64,000 nucleotides of DNA from Bacteroidales bacterium. Its GTDB lineage: Bacteria; Bacteroidota; Bacteroidia; Bacteroidales; UBA932. The position numbers were made by a program, and so were the translations under genes. Position 1 is the stretch's first letter. Every line of letters starts with the position of its first letter. This document shows positions 17,364 through 26,275 of this stretch, piece by piece. The stretch lies in NCBI GenBank assembly GCA_017618115.1, contig JAFZUX010000007.1, forward strand, positions 1-64,000, in the 5' to 3' direction. The notes under the pieces were generated by a model. The model saw only the letters and a list, made by a program, of their open reading frames with translations, had not been told where the DNA came from and searched no databases.

Positions 17364-18598
17364 TGCATCTTCCAGCATTTATAGCACGCCGTTATCTTTT
17401 TTCCAAAAGTAACCGCAATGTGATAAACATAATATCCATTGTAAGTGCGGTGGCTATAGGTATTGGATGTTTGGCGCTGATTGTAATTCTCTCAGTTTAT
17501 AACGGATTTGATTCTCTTGTAGAGTCTTCATATACAAGTTATTCTCCGGATTATATAATTACTCCCTCTAAGGGTAAGACCATAAATCTTGCAGAACAGA
17601 AAGTTCAGGAGGCAATGAGGGAGCTCTCCTCTTTTTCGGATTCAACATACGTTTTCCCTGTTGCAGAGGAGACTGTTTACGTTCAGTATGACGGTATTCA
17701 ATCCATTGCAAGGATGAAGGGCGTACCCGTTTCATATCAGGAGATTACGCGCGTTACATCCAATACTGACCGGGGAGATTTTACCCTTCAGTTTGGAGAA
17801 CTCAACCGTGCGGTTGTAGATGATATGCTTGCGACAACGCTTATGCTTAAGCCCTCTTTTTCTACTCCGCTGGAGATTTATCTTCCTTCAAGAACGGAAG
17901 ATGTCTCTTTGATTATGCCAATGGAATCTCTTCAGAGTGAGACAATTCTGCCTTCCGCTACCATTGTGCTTCCAAAAAACGAAGAGAGCAATCTTGTGTT
18001 TGTTCCTCTGGGTGTTGCTAAGGAACTTATGGAGTTGGATGATACTGAATGCAGTAAGATTGAAGCCTTTCTTTCACCGGCTTCTCCTCAGGGCAGAAGC
18101 CTTACCGTTAAGGAGAAAAAACTCACAAAGAGACTGCAGCAAATTCTTGGAGAAGAGTATGTTGTAAAGGATAGGTTCCGCCAGAACGAGACGGTTTACA
18201 AGATGATGAGAGCGGAGAAGTTTGCCGTTTATATGATTTTGATTTTTGTCACAATCATTATATCCGTCAACATCTTTGCTTCACTTTCAATGCTAATAAT
18301 TGACAAGAAGAGAGATATTTCCACATACAAGGCAATGGGCGCAACCCCTTCTACCGTAAGAAGAAGTTTCCTTCTTCACGGCTGGTTAATTTGTATGGCG
18401 GGTGCCGTTCCAGGAATCATTCTGGGACTTATAATCTGCTGGATCCAAGGTACATTCGGAGTAGTTCCACTCCCCGGCAACTTTGTCATTGACCACTATC
18501 CGGTACTCGTTAAGGCTTCAGATGTTTTAATCACGCTCCTCTCAGTCTCAGCCATCGGCTTCATAATGGCCTACCTCCCCTCCCGCTCCATCAAATAA
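17363..18598 (+). CDS. FtsX-like ABC permease (LolC/LolE type)
   Basis: This 411-residue inner-membrane protein has an N-terminal membrane helix (VINIISIVSAVAIGIGCLAL), a large periplasmic domain and three C-terminal helices, the standard topology of lipoprotein-releasing permeases. IDKKRDISTYKAMGATPSTV is the conserved coupling region before the last helices. It begins PAFIARRYLFSKSNRNVIN, which is typical of Bacteroidetes LolE-like proteins. These complexes pass lipoproteins from the inner membrane to a periplasmic carrier. No ATPase gene is beside it, so the LolD partner must be elsewhere. It overlaps rbfA by one base. Confidence 0.85.
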   Translation: MHLPAFIARRYLFSKSNRNVINIISIVSAVAIGIGCLALIVILSVYNGFDSLVESSYTSYSPDYIITPSKGKTINLAEQKVQEAMRELSSFSDSTYVFPVAEETVYVQYDGIQSIARMKGVPVSYQEITRVTSNTDRGDFTLQFGELNRAVVDDMLATTLMLKPSFSTPLEIYLPSRTEDVSLIMPMESLQSETILPSATIVLPKNEESNLVFVPLGVAKELMELDDTECSKIEAFLSPASPQGRSLTVKEKKLTKRLQQILGEEYVVKDRFRQNETVYKMMRAEKFAVYMILIFVTIIISVNIFASLSMLIIDKKRDISTYKAMGATPSTVRRSFLLHGWLICMAGAVPGIILGLIICWIQGTFGVVPLPGNFVIDHYPVLVKASDVLITLLSVSAIGFIMAYLPSRSIK

Positions 18599-18624
18599 CA
18601 GACTTTTGATTCCGAGAGGGCTAT

Positions 18625-18701
18625 AAAGAAAGAAAGATTCAGTTACCTGAACCTCTCTCCAACCGGGGACACCCCAGCCCATTTGATTGGTTTTCCAATC
18701 C
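18625..18701 (-). ncRNA. Possible orphan small RNA
   Basis: A complete Bacteroidetes promoter on the minus strand points into this segment between two convergent genes. The predicted RNA, about 77 bases, opens with a hairpin (18700-18695 with 18690-18685, loop AAAA). It continues through a G/C-rich hairpin (CTGGGG-TGT-CCCCGG) and ends in an 8-bp stem with a GTAA loop (18654-18647 with 18642-18635), followed by a T-rich run to about 18625. No reading frame of note is present. It matches no RNA family that I recognise. A trans-acting small RNA or an RNA antisense to the neighbouring 3' ends would fit. Confidence 0.45.
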
Positions 18702-18705
18702 TTTG

Positions 18706-18736
18706 CAAAGATAAGAACTCTTTTGGGTTCTGCAAA
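18706..18736 (-). promoter_or_regulatory. Promoter of the orphan small RNA
   Basis: On the minus strand, TTTG (18736-18733), 19 bases, then TATCTTTG (18713-18706) is a full match to the Bacteroidetes consensus, with no protein gene downstream on that strand. Confidence 0.6.
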
Positions 18737-18760
18737 TTTTCTATTTTATAATCACAACAA

Positions 18761-18792
18761 AAAGGGGTGGCTGAAAGAATCAGTCACCCCTA
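18761..18792 (-). terminator. Terminator of the TonB/C25-HEAT operon
   Basis: A 12-position stem (18791-18780 with 18774-18763, including G.U pairing) has a 5-base loop and is followed by a short T run on the minus strand. It lies about 20 bases after the last stop of the operon. Confidence 0.8.
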
Positions 18793-18812
18793 ATTTGTGC
18801 AAGCGCTACCGT

Positions 18813-21089
18813 TTACTTCAGACGGTTGATGGTTTGAACCATCTCCGCTTTCAGCTTAGGGTCAAGCTCTTGCGCCTGTTCCTTGAGGATTTTGTTGAAT
18901 CCGTCAATGATCTCCTGCTTGCGGTATGAGTAGATATACCAGCCAAGAGCCTCGGCCATGTTGAGGCGGATTTCCAACGGGTTCTCCTTGTCTGCAACCA
19001 GTTCAATGAACTGAGGAATAGCCTCATGCATGTTGTAGTTACGAGTTGTGCGGATGCTGGAGATGCGGTCACTCTTCTTTTCAGATTTATCCATAATCTC
19101 CGCAATGGTGGCAGCGCGTCTCTTAGCGTTCTTGTTTATCTCCTTTACAACATCGTTTACAACCTCGTCGTTGTTGAGGTAAGTCATTGAAGCCTTGGCC
19201 TTTTCCACAGCCTCAAGAAGTTCCTTTTCCTGCATCGTGAAGAAGTCTCCCGATGAGTTGTAGTGAACTCTCTTCTGCTCAGGGAAGTTGACATACTCGC
19301 TTATAAGAGCATCGCTCAAGCGAGGGTCTCCGTTGCGTCCGATGAGTGAAGCCGCCATTCTTCTTACAACCTCATAGTTGTCTTTTATCGCGATGGTTAG
19401 AGCCTCCACAAAGGCATCGTTATCACCACTGCGGCTGAGAAGTTTGAGGCACTCCATCCTTACCGTACCAAAGGTACTCTCCTTCATAGTCTGAAGAAGT
19501 TCCTTTGGCGTAATGGCTTTGAGCTCAACAAGTTTCCTGAGAGCAACGCTCTGAACCGGAGCATATCTGTCTAGCAGTTTGCTCTTCCAGTAAGAGACGT
19601 TGTTTGCATTGGCTGCAATCTCTCCGCGGAAGGTCTCGCCATTGGATTTAAAGTGGAAAGTAGGGTCACCCACAATGTGTCCTTCAAGCGTAGCAACCAG
19701 GCGGTTGTACTCACCGACTCTTGCACCCAGAGAGATGATTCCCACATCCTCGTAGGTCCATCTGTCCTGGAGCACGTTCACCGTATTTCCCTGAATAGCA
19801 ATGGTTCTGCCCTTTCCAAAAATGTAGTAGGCACCAATGCTTCCCGGACGGTGGAAGGAACCGTTGTAGCAGGCGTTGAACATTACAAAGTAAGGCTGAG
19901 GGGCTTTGTCTTTAAGGTCATCCAGGGTAATGATAATCTCATTCTTCTCCTGTTTAGCCTTTAAGGCAGCCTCTTTCCTCTCCTCTGCAGTCATATTCTG
20001 CTCCTTGTCCCAAGCCTCAAAGAACTTGTCCGTTACGTGGAAATCTCTCTTGAGGGTATCCTTGAGTTTTTTAACGTATTCTGCAATCTCCGCATCTGCC
20101 ATTCCCGCCTTTTTACGCTTCTTAACCTCATTGTTCAGAATATTGTAAGGGCCTTTGTTCCAGCCCCATCCGTAGCGGTACTTCTCAGCGTAATCCTGCG
20201 GAGTCTCCTTAGCCGGGAACTCGGAAATGTGCTGCTTGTCTATGGAGCCGTGCTCGTTGAAGAAGATGGCATCCACCTCCGGACGCTGCAACTCGTCAAA
20301 GAGACGGTACTTCATATAATCCTCGTGACGGAAGTTGAGCTGCTTAAAGTTTCTGGAGCTGTTCTTAAGGAACGGGAAGTTCTCCTCAACCGTAATGCTC
20401 TCATCCATCCAGGTGATAAGACAGTCACTGTTGTATCCGTGACCCGCAAAGGTCACTATATTGTCCAGAACCTCAGGGTTTTCCTTAGCCGCCACAGCCT
20501 TCTCAAGGAAGCGCGCAATAGCCTCGTACTTATCTCCTCCAAGCATCTTAGGATACTTGATTCTGCCGGAGTAGTAAGTTGGGTTGAGGTGCTGAGCGCA
20601 ATCCGTCTTAAGGTTGTAGTAGAAGAAATCAGTATCTACCGTATCTCTTGCAATGAACTCAAACTCAAGGTTCAAGTCATCATAGAAACGGTCAGAACCA
20701 ACCGAAGACTCGTTCATTGGGAACTTATCCTCATCCATCTTAAAGGCGGTTGTCATGTGCTGTGCGTTGCGCACCATAGCAACAGGAATGTCACCGATAA
20801 GCACAATACCCTCAAAGTTCTTAGACTTCTTGTAAAGCTTCTTGAGCTCCTCCCTTACTTGCATAGGATTCTCCCAATCTCCTGAAAGGATGTAAGTTGA
20901 GAGACCCTCCTTCTGAAGTGCATCTCTGTAGGCGTAAACCTGACTCTGAGTCTTGGAGAAGGTTGTGTTGTCAATTACAATGGCAAACGTATTCCCCTTC
21001 TTGGAGGTAGGTTTCTCAATCTTTATATTCTGAGCCATTAGGCTTATAGTCAGAAATATAGAAACTGCAATCAAAAATATTCTTTTCAT
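18813..21089 (-). CDS. Gingipain-fold (C25-like) protein with HEAT repeats, copy 2
   Basis: This 758-residue exported protein has a signal peptide (MKRIFLIAVSIFLTISLMAQ). Residues 30-480 resemble the peptidase C25 caspase-like fold: GDIPVAMV, SDRFYDD, TFAGHGYNSD, a candidate catalytic His280 in FFNEHGSID, and Cys407 in MFNACYNGSF. The end of this domain is EGHIVGDPTFHF. From about residue 510 helical HEAT-type repeats run to the C-terminus. There is no type IX secretion sorting domain, so the protein may stay in the periplasm or at the outer membrane. It is the last of five tightly packed genes and a paralogue of the gene 9 bases upstream. The substrate is unknown. Confidence 0.75.
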   Translation of the reverse strand: MKRIFLIAVSIFLTISLMAQNIKIEKPTSKKGNTFAIVIDNTTFSKTQSQVYAYRDALQKEGLSTYILSGDWENPMQVREELKKLYKKSKNFEGIVLIGDIPVAMVRNAQHMTTAFKMDEDKFPMNESSVGSDRFYDDLNLEFEFIARDTVDTDFFYYNLKTDCAQHLNPTYYSGRIKYPKMLGGDKYEAIARFLEKAVAAKENPEVLDNIVTFAGHGYNSDCLITWMDESITVEENFPFLKNSSRNFKQLNFRHEDYMKYRLFDELQRPEVDAIFFNEHGSIDKQHISEFPAKETPQDYAEKYRYGWGWNKGPYNILNNEVKKRKKAGMADAEIAEYVKKLKDTLKRDFHVTDKFFEAWDKEQNMTAEERKEAALKAKQEKNEIIITLDDLKDKAPQPYFVMFNACYNGSFHRPGSIGAYYIFGKGRTIAIQGNTVNVLQDRWTYEDVGIISLGARVGEYNRLVATLEGHIVGDPTFHFKSNGETFRGEIAANANNVSYWKSKLLDRYAPVQSVALRKLVELKAITPKELLQTMKESTFGTVRMECLKLLSRSGDNDAFVEALTIAIKDNYEVVRRMAASLIGRNGDPRLSDALISEYVNFPEQKRVHYNSSGDFFTMQEKELLEAVEKAKASMTYLNNDEVVNDVVKEINKNAKRRAATIAEIMDKSEKKSDRISSIRTTRNYNMHEAIPQFIELVADKENPLEIRLNMAEALGWYIYSYRKQEIIDGFNKILKEQAQELDPKLKAEMVQTINRLK

Positions 21090-21098
21090 AACCCCCTC

Positions 21099-23291
21099 CT
21101 ATTTTTTAGATGTGAGTCTTGTTAATGCACTCTCCAAAGCAGGACGCATCTGCGCAGGAGTATCCTTGTCTGCAAGAAGTTTTTTGCAGGATGCAATAAT
21201 CTCATCCTTCTTGTAAGAGAGTCTCCACCAAGCCAATGACTCGGCCATAAGCGTCCTTACAAACTCGTCATCTGTAGGATCTTCCATAACCTTAATGCAC
21301 TGCTCGAGGTTCTGGTGATACTGACGGTTGCGCAGGAACTGAATGTAAGAGACTCTGGTACCGGACTTCTTGCCCTTGTTGGTGATAGCACTGATTGAAG
21401 AGGCACCCGGGTTATCCTCTACCAGCTTGAGCAAGAACTCTTTATCCTTAGCCGAATTGTAGTAGGTCTTATCCTTAAAGTACTCCTCAATTGCAGCCTT
21501 TGCCTTCTCAACGTCAAAGCAGAGAAGTGAAGAGGTGCAGTTGAAAACAACTCTTGTGGCGTGAACGTCATTAACGTAAGCATCTATCAGATAAGGCAGA
21601 AACTCCTCAGAACCAATGGCTCCCATTCTGGTAACCGCTATTCTTCTGATGTACTCGTAACTGTCCGTAACGGCAAGTTTCAGAGCCTCCCGATAGTTAG
21701 CGTCATTCAACTTTTGCAGCAGATAAAGAGCGTTGTACCTTACAACGGCGTAAGGAGACTCCTTATAGATTGCAAGCAGTTTGTCTGAAATGCCAGGATA
21801 ATCTCCCTCCACAAGCTTCATCATTGCAAAGTTCTGAACATCAGGATTTACCTCCGCTCCCTCAAGTGAGAGACGGAACTCATCCTCCTGAACACCAGCC
21901 CAGAAAGCAAGATCTTTGTTCAGCAGAAAATCGTTGATGTCTTCACTCTCGTCATACGGAGCAAAGTGGAATGTAGGATCTCCTATTACGTGGCTCTCCA
22001 AAATGTTGATATGCTGAGACCAAAGGCCCACTCTTGCACCGTCTCTGAGAAGTCCCAGAAGATCAAAAGCAGACTTGTCCTGCAGCACGTTAACGCTGTT
22101 TCCAAAGCCCACCACGCACTTGCCCGGAGCCATAATGAACTTACCTGCAATGAAATCCGGATTGCGGAAATCACCGTTGTAGCAGGCGTCAAAAATGACC
22201 ATTCTGGCATTAGGAGCAATCTCGTTAATCTCCTCCAGAATAATACCGGTCTTAAGATCCAAAAGTGAATCCTCGGCAACCTTCTTAGGGTCCTTATAGT
22301 CTGAATACCAGGTGGAATCCAGGCCCCACTTCTCTGCGTTCTCCTGCGCGCGTTTCAGATTTCTGCGGGCGTAAGTACGCATCACGTTCCCAAGATACTC
22401 CTTAGGTTCTCTGTCTTCCGGATAGCCGGCAAGATACATTCTGAAGTAATCTCCGTGCTCGTGGAAAACCATCAAATCTCCGTCCTCTCTTCTGAGTTCC
22501 TTAATAACATACGGCTTCATATAGTCCGCCATACTGTAACGTATGAAGCGGGCGTTGCCGTTGTTCTTAAACTCCGTTCCAAACTGCTCGTTTACAATCT
22601 GTTGTTCTGCCCTCCAGGCGGTGATTGAGTTGGAGTATGAACCGTGTCCGGTGTAGGAGATAAACTTGTCCAACTTGTTATTCTCCTTATGAGCGGCAAC
22701 CGCCTTCTTCAGATAAGAAGATATCTGAGAGTAAGGATCACCGTTGCTTCCCTGGGCCGGAATTCTTGCGGTGTAAATATCACACTCAATGTAAGGTTTG
22801 GATTTTGGAGAGAGGTTGTAGAAATGTTTCAGCCCCTTTGTAGAGTCCTTAATTTTCTCAAAGGTCAGATCAAAATCGTCATAGAACCTGTCTGAAGGAA
22901 CTGCCACTGTCTCAAGCGGATAGTGCCTTTCATCCATCTTGTAGGCGGAGGTCATGAACTGAGCCTTCATCACCATCGCGATAGGTACCTCACCAATAAA
23001 AACGGCACCTTCCAAATTGTTCTCGCGATAGAGTTTTTGCAGCACTCCCTTCACCTGTTCCGGCGATTCCCAATCTGCCCAAACCACAAACACAGGAAGA
23101 CCTTCGCTCTCTATAACGCCCTTGTATTCCGCAATTTGGGCGGCACAGTTTGCTTTAGTCTTACTGTCTGTGATTACGGCAAAAGAACTCTTACCGGAAA
23201 CCGCCGGCTGCTCAAATTGCTGAGCAGCCAGGGTTGCGGGAAGAGTCATAAGCAAGAGCAAGAATATGCTCTTGATATTCCTAAATCTCAT
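21099..23291 (-). CDS. Gingipain-fold (C25-like) protein with HEAT repeats, copy 1
   Basis: This 730-residue protein has the same architecture as its downstream neighbour: a signal peptide (cleavage near TLAAQQ), a C25-like domain with GEVPIAMVM, SDRFYDDF, SYTGHGSYSN, candidate His279 in VFHEHGDYF and Cys370 in IFDACYNGDF, then HEAT-like repeats from about residue 480. Both copies keep the His/Cys pair, so both are plausibly active cysteine peptidases. The segment between His and Cys contains a charged helical insert (RRNLKRAQENAEKWG). The two genes appear to be an old tandem duplication. It follows the DUF6850 barrel gene by 27 bases. Confidence 0.75.
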   Translation of the reverse strand: MRFRNIKSIFLLLLMTLPATLAAQQFEQPAVSGKSSFAVITDSKTKANCAAQIAEYKGVIESEGLPVFVVWADWESPEQVKGVLQKLYRENNLEGAVFIGEVPIAMVMKAQFMTSAYKMDERHYPLETVAVPSDRFYDDFDLTFEKIKDSTKGLKHFYNLSPKSKPYIECDIYTARIPAQGSNGDPYSQISSYLKKAVAAHKENNKLDKFISYTGHGSYSNSITAWRAEQQIVNEQFGTEFKNNGNARFIRYSMADYMKPYVIKELRREDGDLMVFHEHGDYFRMYLAGYPEDREPKEYLGNVMRTYARRNLKRAQENAEKWGLDSTWYSDYKDPKKVAEDSLLDLKTGIILEEINEIAPNARMVIFDACYNGDFRNPDFIAGKFIMAPGKCVVGFGNSVNVLQDKSAFDLLGLLRDGARVGLWSQHINILESHVIGDPTFHFAPYDESEDINDFLLNKDLAFWAGVQEDEFRLSLEGAEVNPDVQNFAMMKLVEGDYPGISDKLLAIYKESPYAVVRYNALYLLQKLNDANYREALKLAVTDSYEYIRRIAVTRMGAIGSEEFLPYLIDAYVNDVHATRVVFNCTSSLLCFDVEKAKAAIEEYFKDKTYYNSAKDKEFLLKLVEDNPGASSISAITNKGKKSGTRVSYIQFLRNRQYHQNLEQCIKVMEDPTDDEFVRTLMAESLAWWRLSYKKDEIIASCKKLLADKDTPAQMRPALESALTRLTSKK

Positions 23292-23318
23292 TCTTTCAAA
23301 TTAATACAATGTTTCTAA

Positions 23319-24971
23319 CTAGAAGGTGATACCCACCTTGAAGGAGACAACATCTCTTCTCTTGAAGAAACGGTATGTGTCAGAAATCTCTTTGATCTCC
23401 ATAGGGAAGTCCTTCACACCTCTGATATCCTCAACGGTCTCAGGACGAATGTGCTGATAACCAATTGAGCAGAAGAGAGATGAGAGGCTCTTTATGCCCT
23501 TGAAAGTGTAAGAGATATTGAATCCCATCTGGGAGAAGTCTGAACACATGTACATGAAGTCTACCAGAGCAAACTCCGTAAATGCCTTATTTCCAAGCTT
23601 TACACCGTTGTAGTCAAATGTGCCCTTCTTGTTCTTGCTGTAGCCGATGTTAGCGTCCAGAGTTACTGCGTTAACATCGTCAATCTCAAAGTTAAAGGAG
23701 CCGTTTGCACTCATAGCCAAAGTGTTAACCTTGCGTGAAGAGGCCGGTACATAGTACTCAAAACCATCGCGAGTATAAGAGGCCTCAACACCTACTTTCC
23801 AGGTGTAAGCGTCTTTACCGTCGCCCTTTAAGTAGTCAATGTTAACCTTCTCAACCTTGGTTGTAAACTTAGAACGCTCAAACTCAGCATCCGTGATATA
23901 TGACTGAACCTCATAGGTGTTATCATACGTCTGGAAGTACTCAATTCCGCGGTAATCTTTGTTGGAGTGTTTGAACTTTACAAAGAAGCGGTCATCCTGA
24001 GTAGCGTTGTACTGAGCTGCCAAAGTAGCAGACCAGGTCTTATGCTTTACGGTACCGGACATCTGAGGTTTGGTGTAGTTGCAGAGAACGTCCTCTACTC
24101 TGTAGAGATACTCTCCGTCTGCAAGCAACTTAAACTTGTCAGATACAAAGCTGTAAGAAGCGCTTCCGCCAAGAGCGTTAGCGTTGTAGTTACGAAGCTT
24201 ATTAATGCCTCCGAATGAAGCAATTAGACCGTCATTAAAGAAGCCCGGAGCAACCATCTCCCAACCGTTCTGGTCTCTGAGGTGGTTGATATCCTCTGCA
24301 GAACCGTCCTCTCTGTAAGATGTGTAATGGAAGGTAGCACCTATGCTGTTCTTTCCGTTAATCTTAAAGAGGAGGGCAGGCATTACGTTGAGGTTGGAAA
24401 CTCTTGTAAGAGGACGAGGGTCCATCTGCTTTGCTGCAATTGCAGCCTCATAGTAACCAGTCAGACCAACAATCAAGCGGCCGCGGAACAGAGGTGCACC
24501 AACCTTAAAGCCCATGTTGTAATCCTGATTCTTCCACTTGCTCACATTCTCGTCTGCAACAAAGAAAGGCATGTCTCTGAGCGGGTTAGCAAGGGTAGCA
24601 TTCCAACATGCACCTTTAATGTCATCTCTTGTATAAGTGAAATCTCCCCAGAGGAACATTCCGCCTACGTTCTTGTAAATACCACCACCGTCTGTGTGGA
24701 ACATAATAGTATTGATCTTGTTACCAATCTGAACCGGTTTGAAGTCTCCCTTGGTATAGTCATATCCAAAGAATGCGTTTGCCATCTGAACAGGTGCATC
24801 CACCATACCGCCGGCAGCATTCTCCGTATTAGCCAACCAGATGTTCTCCAGCGCAGCTCTGTCTATAGCTGCCTTAGTACCACCGTTTTGTGCAGATGCG
24901 TAAGCAAACACAAACAGAAGTGGCAACACTATTGCTGCTTTCTTAAATATCTTGTTCATAATACTCATCAT
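23319..24971 (-). CDS. DUF6850-type outer-membrane beta-barrel protein
   Basis: This 550-residue protein has an N-terminal signal peptide (MNKIFKKAAIVLPLLFVFAYASAQ); the start may be Met5 at 24959 and not the first ATG. The rest alternates polar and aromatic residues in strand-like blocks and ends in FKVGITF, the terminal aromatic expected of an outer-membrane barrel. I recognise it as the DUF6850 family, which in Bacteroidales commonly accompanies a TonB-dependent receptor and a DUF4876 protein. Its function is not established. It lies 3 bases after the DUF4876 gene and 27 before the first C25-HEAT gene. Confidence 0.72.
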   Translation of the reverse strand: MMSIMNKIFKKAAIVLPLLFVFAYASAQNGGTKAAIDRAALENIWLANTENAAGGMVDAPVQMANAFFGYDYTKGDFKPVQIGNKINTIMFHTDGGGIYKNVGGMFLWGDFTYTRDDIKGACWNATLANPLRDMPFFVADENVSKWKNQDYNMGFKVGAPLFRGRLIVGLTGYYEAAIAAKQMDPRPLTRVSNLNVMPALLFKINGKNSIGATFHYTSYREDGSAEDINHLRDQNGWEMVAPGFFNDGLIASFGGINKLRNYNANALGGSASYSFVSDKFKLLADGEYLYRVEDVLCNYTKPQMSGTVKHKTWSATLAAQYNATQDDRFFVKFKHSNKDYRGIEYFQTYDNTYEVQSYITDAEFERSKFTTKVEKVNIDYLKGDGKDAYTWKVGVEASYTRDGFEYYVPASSRKVNTLAMSANGSFNFEIDDVNAVTLDANIGYSKNKKGTFDYNGVKLGNKAFTEFALVDFMYMCSDFSQMGFNISYTFKGIKSLSSLFCSIGYQHIRPETVEDIRGVKDFPMEIKEISDTYRFFKRRDVVSFKVGITF

Positions 24972-24974
24972 TTA

Positions 24975-26267
24975 CTAGTTTAAAGAAGGACTCCAAGACG
25001 GAACCAACTCGCCGTTACGACGGAGAGTAGGATGGTCGTTAACCTGGAAGTCTTCAGTTGAATTGTTGGTATCCTGATAGATAGGAGTGCCATTGGCATT
25101 TCTTCCTATAACCTTTCTGGATACTGTCTTACCGCAATATGTTGCCTCTACAGAAGTACCGCCTGCATCTACGAATCCAGGGATACGTTTCATGTGGAGA
25201 GAGTTCATATTAGTCAGAAGTTCAACACCGTCCCAAATCCAGTCTGCCGGAATCTTAGCATACTTAGGGGTCTTGTTAACCTCACTCTGATAGTGAGCTG
25301 CATCCTTGTAATAGTCTGCATCTACGGTAGTTCCTGCAGGAGCCTTAAAGATGCAGAATGCTGCACCGAATACGGAAGTCAACCACTGCATTGAGTTCCA
25401 GGAGGTGTAGAATATGCAGTTCAAATTAGGAACATCCGGATTGTATCTGGATGCGTTTCCTGTCCAGGTCTGCCACTCACTCTTGGAGTTATCGTATGAA
25501 TTAGGGTTGTTCTTAGTATGATCTCTAGGTTCCTGAGATACCACAATGCTCTCTCCCGGAGCCAGAGGATAATCTGTTCCGCTGCCAGGGAATTGCCATA
25601 CCATCATACTGTAAACATAGTTTCCGTCTCCGTCTGAATCAGGCCAGGTTGGAAGGTTTGCAGTAGCAATGTTAGGGTGAAGCTGAGCAAAGCATACGCC
25701 GTCCAAATAGAGAGTCTCGCTGCCGTTGTTATAGAACTGGTAGGTCTGATCTCTGAAGTAGTAACTTGCTATTCCGCAGTAGTAAATCTCACTGAAGCAG
25801 AGAGCTCCAACCTTTGCAGGACGAACAACCAGAGTAAGGTCATCTCTGGATGCGGCCTCCTCCGGAGTAACTGTCTTATAGAGAGATACAGCCGGCTTGT
25901 TGCCGTTAATAAAGTACTTGTAACCTTCATGAGTTGCAGTACCGGATACGCCTATTGAGTAAACGCCCGGCTCTACGTCTGTAGTTGCAACGCTGTTGGA
26001 GTTTGTGGTCGTGGTGAAAACCTGTCCGGTCTTTACGTTTGTAAAGGTAACGGTAACACCCTGCGTATTGAAGTTAGGATCAGGAGTTACTGAACCGCCC
26101 TTAGGGATGAAACCTGTTGCAGCGCAAACCTTAAAGGATACGGAGATAGGTTCTATCTTCTCAACATCCTTTACATCCTTCATCATATCTATGCAGGATG
26201 AGGCGAGGAATGATACAAACACCACAGAAATCAATAATGCATATATCTTTTTCATAATAGCCTTCAT
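24975..26267 (-). CDS. DUF4876 lipoprotein
   Basis: This 430-residue protein has a lipoprotein signal (MKKIYALLISVVFVSFLASSC), so it is probably anchored in the outer membrane. The ATG at 26255 (fifth residue) is an equally good start. A transthyretin-like beta domain follows (VTFTNVKTGQVFTTTT and VEPGVYSIGVSG). The larger C-terminal region with FSEIYYCG, YQFYNNGSETLYLDGVC and later VSQEPRD resembles a lamin-tail fold, as in DUF4876. It is encoded 8 bases after the TonB receptor gene and so is the likely surface partner of that receptor. The ligand is unknown. Confidence 0.75.
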   Translation of the reverse strand: MKAIMKKIYALLISVVFVSFLASSCIDMMKDVKDVEKIEPISVSFKVCAATGFIPKGGSVTPDPNFNTQGVTVTFTNVKTGQVFTTTTNSNSVATTDVEPGVYSIGVSGTATHEGYKYFINGNKPAVSLYKTVTPEEAASRDDLTLVVRPAKVGALCFSEIYYCGIASYYFRDQTYQFYNNGSETLYLDGVCFAQLHPNIATANLPTWPDSDGDGNYVYSMMVWQFPGSGTDYPLAPGESIVVSQEPRDHTKNNPNSYDNSKSEWQTWTGNASRYNPDVPNLNCIFYTSWNSMQWLTSVFGAAFCIFKAPAGTTVDADYYKDAAHYQSEVNKTPKYAKIPADWIWDGVELLTNMNSLHMKRIPGFVDAGGTSVEATYCGKTVSRKVIGRNANGTPIYQDTNNSTEDFQVNDHPTLRRNGELVPSWSPSLN

Positions 26268-26275
26268 CTTAATAG

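Noticed and set aside
18600..18705. Degraded tRNA gene or attachment site
   Set aside because: The hairpins cannot be arranged as a cloverleaf and no anticodon or T arm is present; the promoter and terminator fit a small RNA better.
20037..20885. Long plus-strand open frame opposite the C25-HEAT gene
   Set aside because: It is a shadow of a well-supported coding sequence and has no promoter or domain.
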